Below, piece by piece: positions 1-7,228 of a stretch of 43,123 nucleotides of DNA (its first letter is position 1; each line of letters opens with the position of its first letter). Under the pieces are notes generated by a model. The model was not told where the DNA came from and did no database searches. It saw only the letters and a program-made list of their open reading frames with translations. Origin of the DNA: Rhodocyclaceae bacterium (lineage in GTDB: Bacteria; Pseudomonadota; Gammaproteobacteria; Burkholderiales; Rhodocyclaceae). The stretch covers positions 1-43,123 of the forward strand of contig JACDZI010000023.1 in NCBI GenBank assembly GCA_013426785.1. The letters are read 5' to 3'. The position numbers and the translations under genes were made by a program.

Positions 1-2
1 GC

Positions 3-101
3 TGGCTGGCCGACATCGGCGCCGTGCGGCTCGATGGCGACCAGGTGATGATCGAGGCCGAAGGGCGCGAGCACGTCTCCCGCCTGCGGAGTTTGTTCTG
101 A
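3..101 (+). CDS. C-terminal end of a phage protein (partial at left edge)
   Basis: An open frame enters from the left edge and stops with TGA at 99-101. The 32 visible residues are charged and end in RLRSLF. The DUF1804 gene starts 22 bases downstream on the same strand, so this is the preceding gene in the late operon. In related Mu-like phages a small winged-helix (ArsR-like) or DUF2730-type protein often sits here. The visible part is too short to decide, so the function is left open. Confidence 0.5.
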   Translation, partial: WLADIGAVRLDGDQVMIEAEGREHVSRLRSLF

Positions 102-123
102 TGATTCCCGACGGAGACGGTTG

Positions 124-597
124 ATGGCCCACAGCCCCGACAAGAAGATCAAGCTGCGCGCCGCCTACATAGGCGGCTTGCCACTTGAAGCGGCCGCCGA
201 CAAGGTTGGCGTTCCCCTGCCTACCGCGCGCACCTGGTATCGGGCTGACAAGACATCCGGCGACGACTGGGACAAGTTCCAGCGCGCCAGCATGATCGTC
301 TCCGGCGGCGGCATCGAGGCCGCGATGGGCCGCATCATCGCCGCTGCGCTGCTGCGCTGCGAAGCGTTACTGGAAACCCCGCCCGACGACATCGAGGCCA
401 GCATCAAGGCCATGTCGACCATTGGCGATACCGTCGCCAAGCTCAACGCCGCCAGCGGCAAGTGGATGCCCGAGGCCGACAAACTCGCCATCGAGACGGC
501 CGCCGTCAAACGCTTTACCGATCTGTACGTCAAGCACCATCCGGCGGATGCCCTCCATATGGTCGCCGTGCTGGAACTGTTCGCCCGCAATGGCTAA
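124..597 (+). CDS. DUF1804 family protein, probable small terminase / DNA-binding subunit
   Basis: A 157-residue protein. Residues about 5-45 form a helix-turn-helix-like segment (LPLEAAADKVGVPLPTARTW), followed by an alanine-rich helical region. This matches the DUF1804 family found directly upstream of the large terminase in Mu-like phages, where it is thought to act as a DNA-recognition or small terminase subunit. ATG at 124 is preferred over TTG at 121 because it follows a GGAGACGG ribosome-binding site. The stop overlaps the large terminase start at 590, suggesting translational coupling. The family is seen in the sequence; the packaging role is inferred from position. Confidence 0.8.
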   Translation: MAHSPDKKIKLRAAYIGGLPLEAAADKVGVPLPTARTWYRADKTSGDDWDKFQRASMIVSGGGIEAAMGRIIAAALLRCEALLETPPDDIEASIKAMSTIGDTVAKLNAASGKWMPEADKLAIETAAVKRFTDLYVKHHPADALHMVAVLELFARNG

Positions 598-2215
598 GAT
601 CAGCCCCAAGCAGCAGCAGACCGACCTGCTGGCCTACGCTGCCACGTTGCGCGCCCGCATCGAGGCCGAGGTCGATGGCTTCGATCCTGATCCGCTCGCC
701 TCGGCAGAGCGCCGCCGTCTCGCCAGCGCCGACTTTCAGAGCTTCGCACGGGTTTACTTCCCGCACTACGTCAAGCGCCCGAATTCGGTGCTGCACGACT
801 ATTTATATAGCCGGCTGCCGGCAATCGCCGCCAGCGCCCGGGCCGAAACCGATGCGATCGCCGCGCCGCGCGGCGAGGCCAAGTCCACCATCACCAGCCA
901 GCTTTTCGTGATCTGGTGCGTGGCCACCGGGCGCAAGTGGTACGCCATGATCGGCATGGACGCGTTTGACCAGGCCGCGATCATGCTGGAAGCCATCAAG
1001 GCCGAACTCGAAGCCAACCCGCGCCTGCTGATGGACTTCCCCGAAGTCTGCGGCATCGGCCCGGTCTGGCAGGCCGGCGTGATCGTCACGCGTAACGACA
1101 GAAAAGTTGAAGCGGTTGGCAGCGGCAAGCGCATCCGGGGCCGGCGGCATGGCCCGCACCGGCCCGACCTGTTCGTCGGCGACGATCTCGAAAACGACGA
1201 GAACGTGCGCACCCCCGAGCAGCGCGACAAGCTGCAGTCTTGGATCACCAAGGCCGTGCTGAAGCTCGGTGGCGCCGGCGAAAAGTTCGACGTCATCATC
1301 ATCGGCACCATCCTGCACTATGACTCGGTGCTGGCGCGGCTCTTGAAGAACCCGCTGTGGCATTCGGCCAAGTTCAAGGCGATCATCCGGTGGCCGGACA
1401 ACATGGTGCTGTGGGATGCCTGGGAAAACCTGATCCTCTCCGCCGGCGAGGATGCCGCAACGCGTTACTACGAGAATTTCAAGGCGGAGATGGATGCCGG
1501 CTCCGAGGTATCTTGGCCGGCTGCGCGCCCGCTGGTCGACCTGATGAAGATCCGCGCCCGGGACGGCCATGCTGCTTTCGATTCCGAACTGCAGAACGAT
1601 CCGCTCTCCGACGACGACGCCCCGTTCGCCAAGTGCATCAACTTCTGGGTCGATCGCCTGGCGCAGTGGATCTTTTTCGGCGCGTGTGACCCGTCGATGG
1701 GCAAGGCCGGCGCCAGCCGCGATCCGTCCGCCCTGCTGGTCGGCGGCCTGAATCGCGAGACCGGCATTCTCGACGTGGTCGAGGCTCTGATCCGCAAGCG
1801 CCTGCCCGATCGCATCATCGAAGACATCATCACGCTGCAGATCCAGTATCGCTGCCTGCTGTGGGGTGTCGAGACCGTCCAGTTTCAGGAGTTCCTGCGC
1901 ACCGAACTGGTCAAGCGTTCGGCCGCGCGCGGCATCGCGGTACCTGCGCGTCCCGTGGAGACCATCACCGACAAGACCCTGCGCATCGAGACCCTGCAGC
2001 CGCACATGGCCAATGGCCTGATCCGGCTGCACCCGTCGCAGAGCACCCTGATCGAACAGCTGCGGCACTTCCCCAAGGCCGACCACGACGACGGGCCGGA
2101 CGGGCTGGAAATGCTGTGGAAGATCGCCACCACCGGCTATGCGTCGATCGCCGACATCCGCCACCTGCCGCGCTCCGCCAGTAACGGCGGGCTGGCCGGC
2201 TTTCAGCAGGGATAA
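590..2215 (+). CDS. Phage terminase large subunit (Mu gp28-like)
   Basis: A 541-residue packaging motor. An ATPase domain carries a Walker-A-like segment (APRGEAKST) and a Walker-B-like acidic patch (DLFVGDDLEND). The C-terminal half holds a nuclease domain of RNase H fold that begins FGACDPSMGKAG, with an Asp expected to bind metal. It cuts and pumps DNA into the prohead through the portal encoded next. The frame is open further upstream (to 422), but ATG 590 overlaps the DUF1804 stop and gives a normal N-terminus (MAKISPKQQQ). A segment at 714-736 resembles the dispersed repeat found in host genes; in this protein it reads RLASADF. Confidence 0.93.
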   Translation: MAKISPKQQQTDLLAYAATLRARIEAEVDGFDPDPLASAERRRLASADFQSFARVYFPHYVKRPNSVLHDYLYSRLPAIAASARAETDAIAAPRGEAKSTITSQLFVIWCVATGRKWYAMIGMDAFDQAAIMLEAIKAELEANPRLLMDFPEVCGIGPVWQAGVIVTRNDRKVEAVGSGKRIRGRRHGPHRPDLFVGDDLENDENVRTPEQRDKLQSWITKAVLKLGGAGEKFDVIIIGTILHYDSVLARLLKNPLWHSAKFKAIIRWPDNMVLWDAWENLILSAGEDAATRYYENFKAEMDAGSEVSWPAARPLVDLMKIRARDGHAAFDSELQNDPLSDDDAPFAKCINFWVDRLAQWIFFGACDPSMGKAGASRDPSALLVGGLNRETGILDVVEALIRKRLPDRIIEDIITLQIQYRCLLWGVETVQFQEFLRTELVKRSAARGIAVPARPVETITDKTLRIETLQPHMANGLIRLHPSQSTLIEQLRHFPKADHDDGPDGLEMLWKIATTGYASIADIRHLPRSASNGGLAGFQQG

Positions 2216-2218
2216 ATC

Positions 2219-3715
2219 ATGAGCGAAACCAACCCGACCCCCCGCGACCTCACCCAGGAGATCGCCACCGTCGCCAAGGATATGACCTATCCGGCCTTCG
2301 ACGGCATCATGCGCCCCAGCGACGACGTGCTGGCCCTCAAGGGCGGCGCGCGCGGCCTGGCGATCTACGACGACCTGGAACGCGACCCGTGGGTCTACGC
2401 CTGCATGCACAAGCGCAAGATGGCCGTGATCGGCCGGCGCTGGATCGTCGAGCCGGCCTCTGACTCGCGCCTGGACAAGAAAGCCGCGGAAATGGTGCAG
2501 CGGCACCTGGAGCAGGTCGGTTTCGATCCGCTGTGCTATCACCTGCTCGATGCGATCCTCAAGGGCCGCAGTGCCGGGGAAATCATGTGGGTGCGCGACG
2601 GGGCGGAATTGCGGCCGGGCGAGGTGCGCCCCCGCGACGGCCGGCGCTTCACCTTCGCCGACGACTACTCGCTGCGCCTGCTCACCATCGCCTCGCCCGT
2701 GTACGGCGAGCCGGTGCCGGACAAGAAGTTCGTGGTGCACATCGTCGGCGCGAAGGATGGCAACCCGCATGGCCTCGGCCTCGGTCAGAAGCTGTGGTGG
2801 CCGGTCTTTTTCAAGCGCCAGGGCCTGTCCTTCTGGCTGCAGTTCCTCGACAAGTTCGGCGCGCCCACGGCCATCGGCAAGTATCAGCCGGGCGTCGATA
2901 TCAACCAGCTCGAAGACGCGCTGCGCCGCATCGCCCACGATGCCGGGGTCGCCCTGCCCGAAGGCGCGGCCGTCGAGCTGCTCGAAGCCACGCGCTCTGG
3001 CACCGCCACGCACGAATCGCTCTGCCGTTACATGGATGAGCAGATTGCCGCGGCGATCCTCGGCGAAGGCGGCGGCAAGGGCAGTGGCGGCGAGCTGGCC
3101 AGCGCCGCGATCCTGCGCAACGAACTGCGCCTGGAGCTGGTGCAGGCCGACGCCGATCTGCTGTCGGCCACCCTGGCCAGGAGCCTGGTCGCCTGGGATG
3201 TCGAACTCAACATGCCCGGCGCCAAGCCGCCGCGCGTCTGGCGCGAGGTGAAGGAAGAAGAAGACCTCAAGGCGCGCGCCGACCGGGACAAGATCCTTTT
3301 CGACATGGGCTTCCGGCCCACGCTCGATTATGTGCAGGACACCTACGGCGGCCAGTGGGAGCTTGCCGCTCCCATGACCGCCTCTGGCGGAAAGGGGTCG
3401 CCCCCCACCCCCCAACCCCCGCCCCAGGGCGGGGGAGCAGAGTTTTCCGAGTTCCAGGCAGGCGACAGCGACCCCGGCCAAGCTGCGCTGGATGCTGCGC
3501 TGAAGCATCTGCCCGGCGTGGCGATCGATGCCGCGATGCAGGCCCTGCTGGCGCCGGCCATCGCTGCACTGCAGGCGGGCGCTACGCCCGACGAGGCAGG
3601 GGATGCGCTGCTGGGGACTTTCCCCGATCTCGATGACGGCGCGTTGACCGAGTTGCTCGCGCGGGCGATCTTCGTGGCGGACATCTGGGGTCGCATCAAT
3701 GGCGCAAACGGTTGA
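2219..3715 (+). CDS. Portal protein, Mu gp29-like (DUF935)
   Basis: A 498-residue DUF935 portal protein, the dodecameric ring through which DNA enters the head. The family is recognised from the core at residues about 30-370 (DPWVYACMHKRKMAVIGRRW and the HGLGLGQKLWWPVFFKR region). It begins three bases after the terminase stop. Residues about 388-408 (PPTPQPPPQGGG) do not look like the family: they are encoded by a C-rich palindrome at 3402-3435 that seems to have been inserted in frame between the core and the C-terminal helices. The 3' end overlaps the next gene by 17 bases. Confidence 0.93.
   Translation: MSETNPTPRDLTQEIATVAKDMTYPAFDGIMRPSDDVLALKGGARGLAIYDDLERDPWVYACMHKRKMAVIGRRWIVEPASDSRLDKKAAEMVQRHLEQVGFDPLCYHLLDAILKGRSAGEIMWVRDGAELRPGEVRPRDGRRFTFADDYSLRLLTIASPVYGEPVPDKKFVVHIVGAKDGNPHGLGLGQKLWWPVFFKRQGLSFWLQFLDKFGAPTAIGKYQPGVDINQLEDALRRIAHDAGVALPEGAAVELLEATRSGTATHESLCRYMDEQIAAAILGEGGGKGSGGELASAAILRNELRLELVQADADLLSATLARSLVAWDVELNMPGAKPPRVWREVKEEEDLKARADRDKILFDMGFRPTLDYVQDTYGGQWELAAPMTASGGKGSPPTPQPPPQGGGAEFSEFQAGDSDPGQAALDAALKHLPGVAIDAAMQALLAPAIAALQAGATPDEAGDALLGTFPDLDDGALTELLARAIFVADIWGRINGANG
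3402..3440. repeat. C-rich palindromic element inside the portal gene
   Basis: A C-tract is followed by a near-perfect hairpin: a 9-bp stem at 3416-3424 and 3427-3435 with a 2-base loop. It looks like the short C-rich palindromes scattered between genes in many high-G+C proteobacteria. Here it lies inside a coding region without breaking the frame and encodes a Pro/Gly-rich linker. The structure is visible; its status as a dispersed element needs a genome search. Confidence 0.5.
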
Positions 3716-5048
3716 TCTGGCCTATGCGATCGGCCTGCCACCCAGGGACGCGATTGCCTACCTGGCGGGCAAGGGCTATCAGGTAGGCTTCTCCTGGACG
3801 GATGTCTGGCAGGAGGCGCAGGCCAAATCCTTCACCGCTGCCGGCGTCATGAAGGTCGACGTGCTGGCCGATCTGCGCCAGGGATTGCTTGACGCGCAGA
3901 AAGCCGGATTGACGCGAGCCGACTATATCGACCGGTTGAAGCCGCTGCTGCAGAAAAAGGGCTGGTGGGGCAAGGATGCGCAGACCGACCCGGCCACCGG
4001 CGAGATGACGGGCAAAGGGCTCACACCGCGCCGGTTGGGCACGATCTTCGACACCAACATGCAGTCCGCCTACATGGCCGGGCGTTACAAGTCGTTCGTC
4101 GGCAACGTCGCCGACCGTCCTTACTGGATGTATGTGGCGATCATGGACCGGCGCACCCGGCCGGCGCATGCCGCGCTGAACGGCCGCACCTTTCGTCACG
4201 ACGACCCGATCTGGGGCAGCATCTGGCCGCCCAACGGGTTCCGCTGCCGCTGTTCGGTGCGGGCGCTCAGCGCCGACAATCTGAAGAGCCGCAACATCGA
4301 TCTGTCCAGCAGCCGCGGCAAGCTGTCTGAGATCGAGGTGGAGACCAGCCGCCGACCCGGCGCGCCGCTGGCTAAGGTAACGCGCTTTGAATATGCGCCA
4401 GGGAAATACTTCCACCCAGATCCGGGGTGGAACTACAACCCCGGCCGCGCGTGGGGCGAGCGGATCGGCGCGGTCGGCCCAGCCCGGCGCGGGTGGGATG
4501 TCAACGCCTTCGTTCCGGATTGTTCCTGGTCGAACGGCACAGTCGAATTCGCCCAGGGTGGCTGTATCAAGCCGATCAAGGGCAAGACCTACCTTGACTA
4601 TAAGCGGCCGTGTTTGGCCGACGTTCCTCGTACATTGCGGCAGACGGCCCCTCCATTGTTACCGATAGCAATGGACCGTGCGGCAGCCCTGGCACAGCTT
4701 TCCGCCGCAGTTGGGGTCAGTGCTGTAACGCCGCTTAGGGTGATGCAAACCCCGGTTGAGAAGTTGGTGATCGACTACGGATGGTTGCCACATATGGTGG
4801 AAAAGACCGATGCGGCGCGTGAGCGCTTCGGTAATTTCATTTTGCCAACGCTTGAGCAGCCTTTCGAGGTCTGGATGGTCGAGTACAAGGATGGTTTTCG
4901 CCGCCGCTATATTGGCCTGTTTGAAACCATCGGGATGCTGGCAATCGTTCGTGTCAATCGTGACGGCAGCCTGCTGTGGAATGTAATGCGCGCCAAGGAA
5001 AACTATCTAAATGGCCAGCGATGCGGAATTTTGCTTTACCACAAATGA
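3699..5048 (+). CDS. Mu gp30/gpF-like head morphogenesis protein with C-terminal PBECR2-like nuclease domain
   Basis: A 449-residue protein. Residues 1 to about 230 are the MuF/gp30 minor head protein domain (DTNMQSAYMAGRYKSF, YWMYVAIMDRRTRPAHAALN, then NGFRCRCSVRAL), which helps assemble the head at the portal vertex. Residues about 350-449 are a separate module ending QRCGILLYHK. With ILPTLEQPFEVWMVEY, a following RRRYIGLF segment and this arginine/tyrosine-rich end, it fits PBECR2, a Barnase/EndoU/colicin/RelE-like nuclease domain known at the ends of MuF proteins. The DNA encoding this tail is less G+C-rich than the gene's 5' half. No obvious immunity gene follows. The domain call is from pattern memory; toxic activity is inferred. 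Confidence 0.85.
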   Translation: MAQTVDLAYAIGLPPRDAIAYLAGKGYQVGFSWTDVWQEAQAKSFTAAGVMKVDVLADLRQGLLDAQKAGLTRADYIDRLKPLLQKKGWWGKDAQTDPATGEMTGKGLTPRRLGTIFDTNMQSAYMAGRYKSFVGNVADRPYWMYVAIMDRRTRPAHAALNGRTFRHDDPIWGSIWPPNGFRCRCSVRALSADNLKSRNIDLSSSRGKLSEIEVETSRRPGAPLAKVTRFEYAPGKYFHPDPGWNYNPGRAWGERIGAVGPARRGWDVNAFVPDCSWSNGTVEFAQGGCIKPIKGKTYLDYKRPCLADVPRTLRQTAPPLLPIAMDRAAALAQLSAAVGVSAVTPLRVMQTPVEKLVIDYGWLPHMVEKTDAARERFGNFILPTLEQPFEVWMVEYKDGFRRRYIGLFETIGMLAIVRVNRDGSLLWNVMRAKENYLNGQRCGILLYHK

Positions 5049-5050
5049 GA

Positions 5051-5072
5051 AAGCCGCCCTTGCGGGCGGCTT
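5051..5072 (+). terminator. Hairpin after the MuF-like gene
   Basis: A 9-bp perfect stem (AAGCCGCCC / GGGCGGCTT) with a 4-base loop, three bases after the stop. No T-run follows, so it may be a weak terminator or an mRNA-stabilising hairpin. Confidence 0.45.
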
Positions 5073-5186
5073 AGGATCGGAGCAGGGGTCTGGGCCATGC
5101 CGTGCTTGCCCTCCCGGTTTTCAGCCCACTATTGACCACGGCATCAGTGGGTTTCGCACAATCCACGTACAAAGTATAGGCCAACC

Positions 5187-5702
5187 ATGATCGAAATCAA
5201 GATCGACGCCGCCCAGGTTACCGGCGCGCTCGGGCGCCTGGCGAAAGGCATGGCCGATGCCTCTCCCGCAATGCGGGCCGTCGCCGGCATCATGCACGAT
5301 GCGGTGATGGAGAATTTCGAGCGCGGCGGCCGTCCCGAATGGGCCGGGCTGCTGCCGGCCACCCTGGCGCAAAAGCGCAAGCTCGGCTACAGCGACAAAC
5401 CGTTGATCCGGCGTGGTGGTGGCCAGAGCTTGCATTCGAGCGTCACGCAACAGTCGGATTCCACCTCCGCCGTCGTCGGTACCAACATCAAATATGCCGC
5501 CATCCACCAGTTCGGCGGCCAGACCCGACCGCATGTGATCCTGCCGAAGAACAAAAAAGCGCTGGCCTTCGGCGGGCGCGTGGTGAAGAAGGTCAATCAC
5601 CCTGGGTCGAAGATCCCGCCACGACCGTTCCTGAAGTTGACCAATGACGACGAGGCCGAGATCGTGCGCACCGTATCGGGCTATCTCGCCAGCCTGGTGT
5701 GA
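5187..5702 (+). CDS. Phage virion morphogenesis protein (Mu gpG-like)
   Basis: A 171-residue protein of the phage virion morphogenesis (Mu gpG) family, involved in joining heads and tails. Diagnostic segments are the N-terminal helix with IMHDAVMENFERGGRPEW, the central YAAIHQFGG motif and the C-terminal PPRPFLKLTNDDE. It is separated from the MuF-like gene by 138 bases containing a hairpin and little else. It is the last gene before the leftward antirepressor cassette, and the shared hairpin at 5717-5735 lies just beyond its stop. Confidence 0.9.
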   Translation: MIEIKIDAAQVTGALGRLAKGMADASPAMRAVAGIMHDAVMENFERGGRPEWAGLLPATLAQKRKLGYSDKPLIRRGGGQSLHSSVTQQSDSTSAVVGTNIKYAAIHQFGGQTRPHVILPKNKKALAFGGRVVKKVNHPGSKIPPRPFLKLTNDDEAEIVRTVSGYLASLV

Positions 5703-5708
5703 TCAGGC

Positions 5709-5745
5709 AAAAAAAAGCCCCGGTCGGGCCGGGGCGAATTTTCGA
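5709..5745 (-). terminator. Intrinsic terminator for the leftward antirepressor cassette (possibly bidirectional)
   Basis: The stem GCCCCGG / CCGGGGC (5717-5735, 5-base loop) is flanked on the left by eight A's, which read as a U-tract on the minus strand. A shorter T-run (GAATTTT) follows on the plus strand. It lies 30 bases past the antirepressor stop and should keep leftward transcripts from entering the head genes. Confidence 0.8.
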
Positions 5746-5764
5746 GCGAGGCGTCTGTGGCGCG

Positions 5765-6607
5765 TTACTGATCGGCCGGGGCGGCATGGGTATTACCCCC
5801 CCTGTGGATAACCCCGCCACGCGCGTTACCTACTATAGGAAACGCGGCTATAAAACCCTGCCCCGCCTCGCCTATATCGACGGCTTCTGGTTTTTTGGCT
5901 TCGCGCCGTTTGGCCGCGATGATTTTGTGCGCCGCACGCGTGCTTTCGTTGTCGTGATACTTGCCGGAGAGAAACAGGGAAACGACCGTCCTGGAAACTC
6001 CCACCTCGCGCGCGATGGCAGCGTTATCCATTCCCTGTTGTTTGAGTTCCCACATCCTGACGTAAGCGTCCGCCTTGCTCAGTTTGACTCTGTCCGTGTA
6101 GCGGGCGGCAACCGGTGTCCAAGTGCCAGACCTGAGGTCAGCAATCACTTTTTCCTTGGCGCGAATCTCTGCTTCAAGTTTTTGGATTGTTTCTTTGTCC
6201 GCGCGCCCGGCTGCCTCGGTGACGCGCACCAGCAGGCTGCCGGCGTCAGAAAAGATTTCCGGGCAGTTCGGGAACATCGCCGCCAGGGTCTTGGGCCACG
6301 TATCCCGGAGTTCTTCGAGTATCACCCTGGACTGCTGTTTTCTGGGAAGAAGAGACCACAGAAGCCCTTCAACGCGATGCGCCCGGATACAGTCGAACCG
6401 CTCCCACCCACCGCTGCCGAGGCGGACATTAAGTGTGATGGCGTGCAGGCTGCGAATTGTCTTGGCGGCGCTGCATTTTCTGGACCAGACCATTCCCAAC
6501 GTATTCAGGAGAGGGCGGACGGGAATGTAGAGGTAGCCCTTGGCGTTAACGCTGAGAATGCTGACGCCTCCAACGGCTATCTTCGAGAACACGTAAATCT
6601 CACTCAT
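5765..6607 (-). CDS. Antirepressor-type regulator (P22_AR_N-like N-terminus, HTH C-terminus)
   Basis: A 280-residue protein encoded opposite to all neighbouring phage genes. Residues about 15-110 (GYLYIPVRPLLNTLGMVWSR followed by a WERFDCIRAHRVEGLLWSL stretch) resemble the P22 antirepressor N-terminal domain. Residues about 140-165 look like a short coiled coil. A helix-turn-helix (MDNAAIAREVGVSRTVVSLF) follows at about 190-215. The start at 6607 has a good site (GAGGAGATCGTC). It ends just before its own terminator, so it behaves as a moron placed between gpG and the protease. It could modulate the phage repressor or act as a repressor itself; its target is unknown. Confidence 0.75.
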   Translation of the reverse strand: MSEIYVFSKIAVGGVSILSVNAKGYLYIPVRPLLNTLGMVWSRKCSAAKTIRSLHAITLNVRLGSGGWERFDCIRAHRVEGLLWSLLPRKQQSRVILEELRDTWPKTLAAMFPNCPEIFSDAGSLLVRVTEAAGRADKETIQKLEAEIRAKEKVIADLRSGTWTPVAARYTDRVKLSKADAYVRMWELKQQGMDNAAIAREVGVSRTVVSLFLSGKYHDNESTRAAHKIIAAKRREAKKPEAVDIGEAGQGFIAAFPIVGNARGGVIHRGGNTHAAPADQ

Positions 6608-6690
6608 GACGATCTCCTCTCAAATAGGGGTTCGGGATTGTTGCAGGTCGCTTTCAAGCTGGGGAGTGAACAAGCGGTGAATGTTTTCAT
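6604..6690 (-). CDS. Possible 28-residue leader ORF coupled to the antirepressor gene
   Basis: A short frame begins at ATG 6690, two bases from the TGA of the upstream small gene, and ends with TGA overlapping the antirepressor ATG (ATGA). The peptide MKTFTACSLPSLKATCNNPE continues for eight more residues and matches nothing I recognise. The tight stop/start links on both sides suggest it is translated, perhaps to couple expression, but it could be chance. Confidence 0.35.
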   Translation of the reverse strand: MKTFTACSLPSLKATCNNPEPLFERRSS

Positions 6691-6691
6691 G

Positions 6692-6883
6692 TCAGCCCCT
6701 CGTCCGCAGCAGGCCGCGCGCCTTGAGGCTATTCACCATGTGCATGGCGAATTCGAAGCCGGCGTCGAAGTCGGGCGTGGTGAAGGTGGGCGCGGCCTGC
6801 GCCCGCCGGTGGCGCGGCGCACGGTAACGCGGAAAGGGTATGACAACGGCGGGTTGCGCCGGGGGGGTGCGGTTTTCAGCCAT
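6692..6883 (-). CDS. Small hypothetical protein, first gene of the leftward cassette
   Basis: A 63-residue, proline- and arginine-rich protein (PFPRYRAPRHRRAQAAP) with a C-terminal helix (FEFAMHMVNSLKARGLL). A strong ribosome-binding site (AAGGAGTCATC) precedes ATG 6883, which supports translation. It heads the minus-strand cassette and is followed by the 28-codon frame and the antirepressor. The basic N-terminus could bind nucleic acid, but no family is recognised. Confidence 0.6.
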   Translation of the reverse strand: MAENRTPPAQPAVVIPFPRYRAPRHRRAQAAPTFTTPDFDAGFEFAMHMVNSLKARGLLRTRG

Positions 6884-7228
6884 GATGACTCCTTATCGTT
6901 TAGTTGTAGTGGACTGCTGGTGCTACGGGTGGCGGGCCTCAACTCGGCCGATAAGGACCGGGTAGGTATTTCCCGAGGGTGTTCTATTTCCTACTCTCGG
7001 CCCGCCGTGAAACTTCACTACAAAAAGCAACGCCCCTTTGACGGGGCGGCAGTCGACACATGTCTTTCGGGTGTGCCTTCCGCTTATCGTTCAGTAACGC
7101 CGATTATCCGCGCCGGTTTGACATTGTCAAGACTTTCGGGCAGCGTAAACCGCGCGTAAGTCCTGCCCGCCTCCGGCGGTGTGGCGTGAAAGGGTTCATC
7201 CCTGATCCGTGCGCGCCCGATCCGCATC
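6884..7228. promoter_or_regulatory. Divergent control region between the leftward cassette and the protease gene
   Basis: A 345-base gene-free stretch. It contains: two direct TATTTCC repeats at 6967-6973 and 6985-6991, flanked by GTAGG/CCTAC (6962-6994); a repeated CTTATCGTT-type motif at 6892-6900 and 7083-7091, with the inverted form CGATAAGG at 6949-6956; a hairpin CGCCCC/GGGGCG at 7031-7048 whose minus-strand side is followed by a T-rich run; and TTGACA at 7118-7123 within the palindrome TTGACATTGTCAA. The repeats are candidate operators and TTGACA a candidate -35 box, but no convincing -10 box is seen. Confidence 0.45.

Noticed and set aside
803-3508. A 901-codon open frame on the minus strand across the terminase and portal genes
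   Set aside because: It is a shadow of two well-supported plus-strand genes in G+C-rich DNA. Its product has no recognisable domain and no ribosome-binding site.
5699-7159. A 486-codon plus-strand frame opposite the antirepressor cassette
   Set aside because: The minus-strand genes have recognisable domains, ribosome-binding sites and a terminator. The plus frame is low-complexity and crosses the control region.
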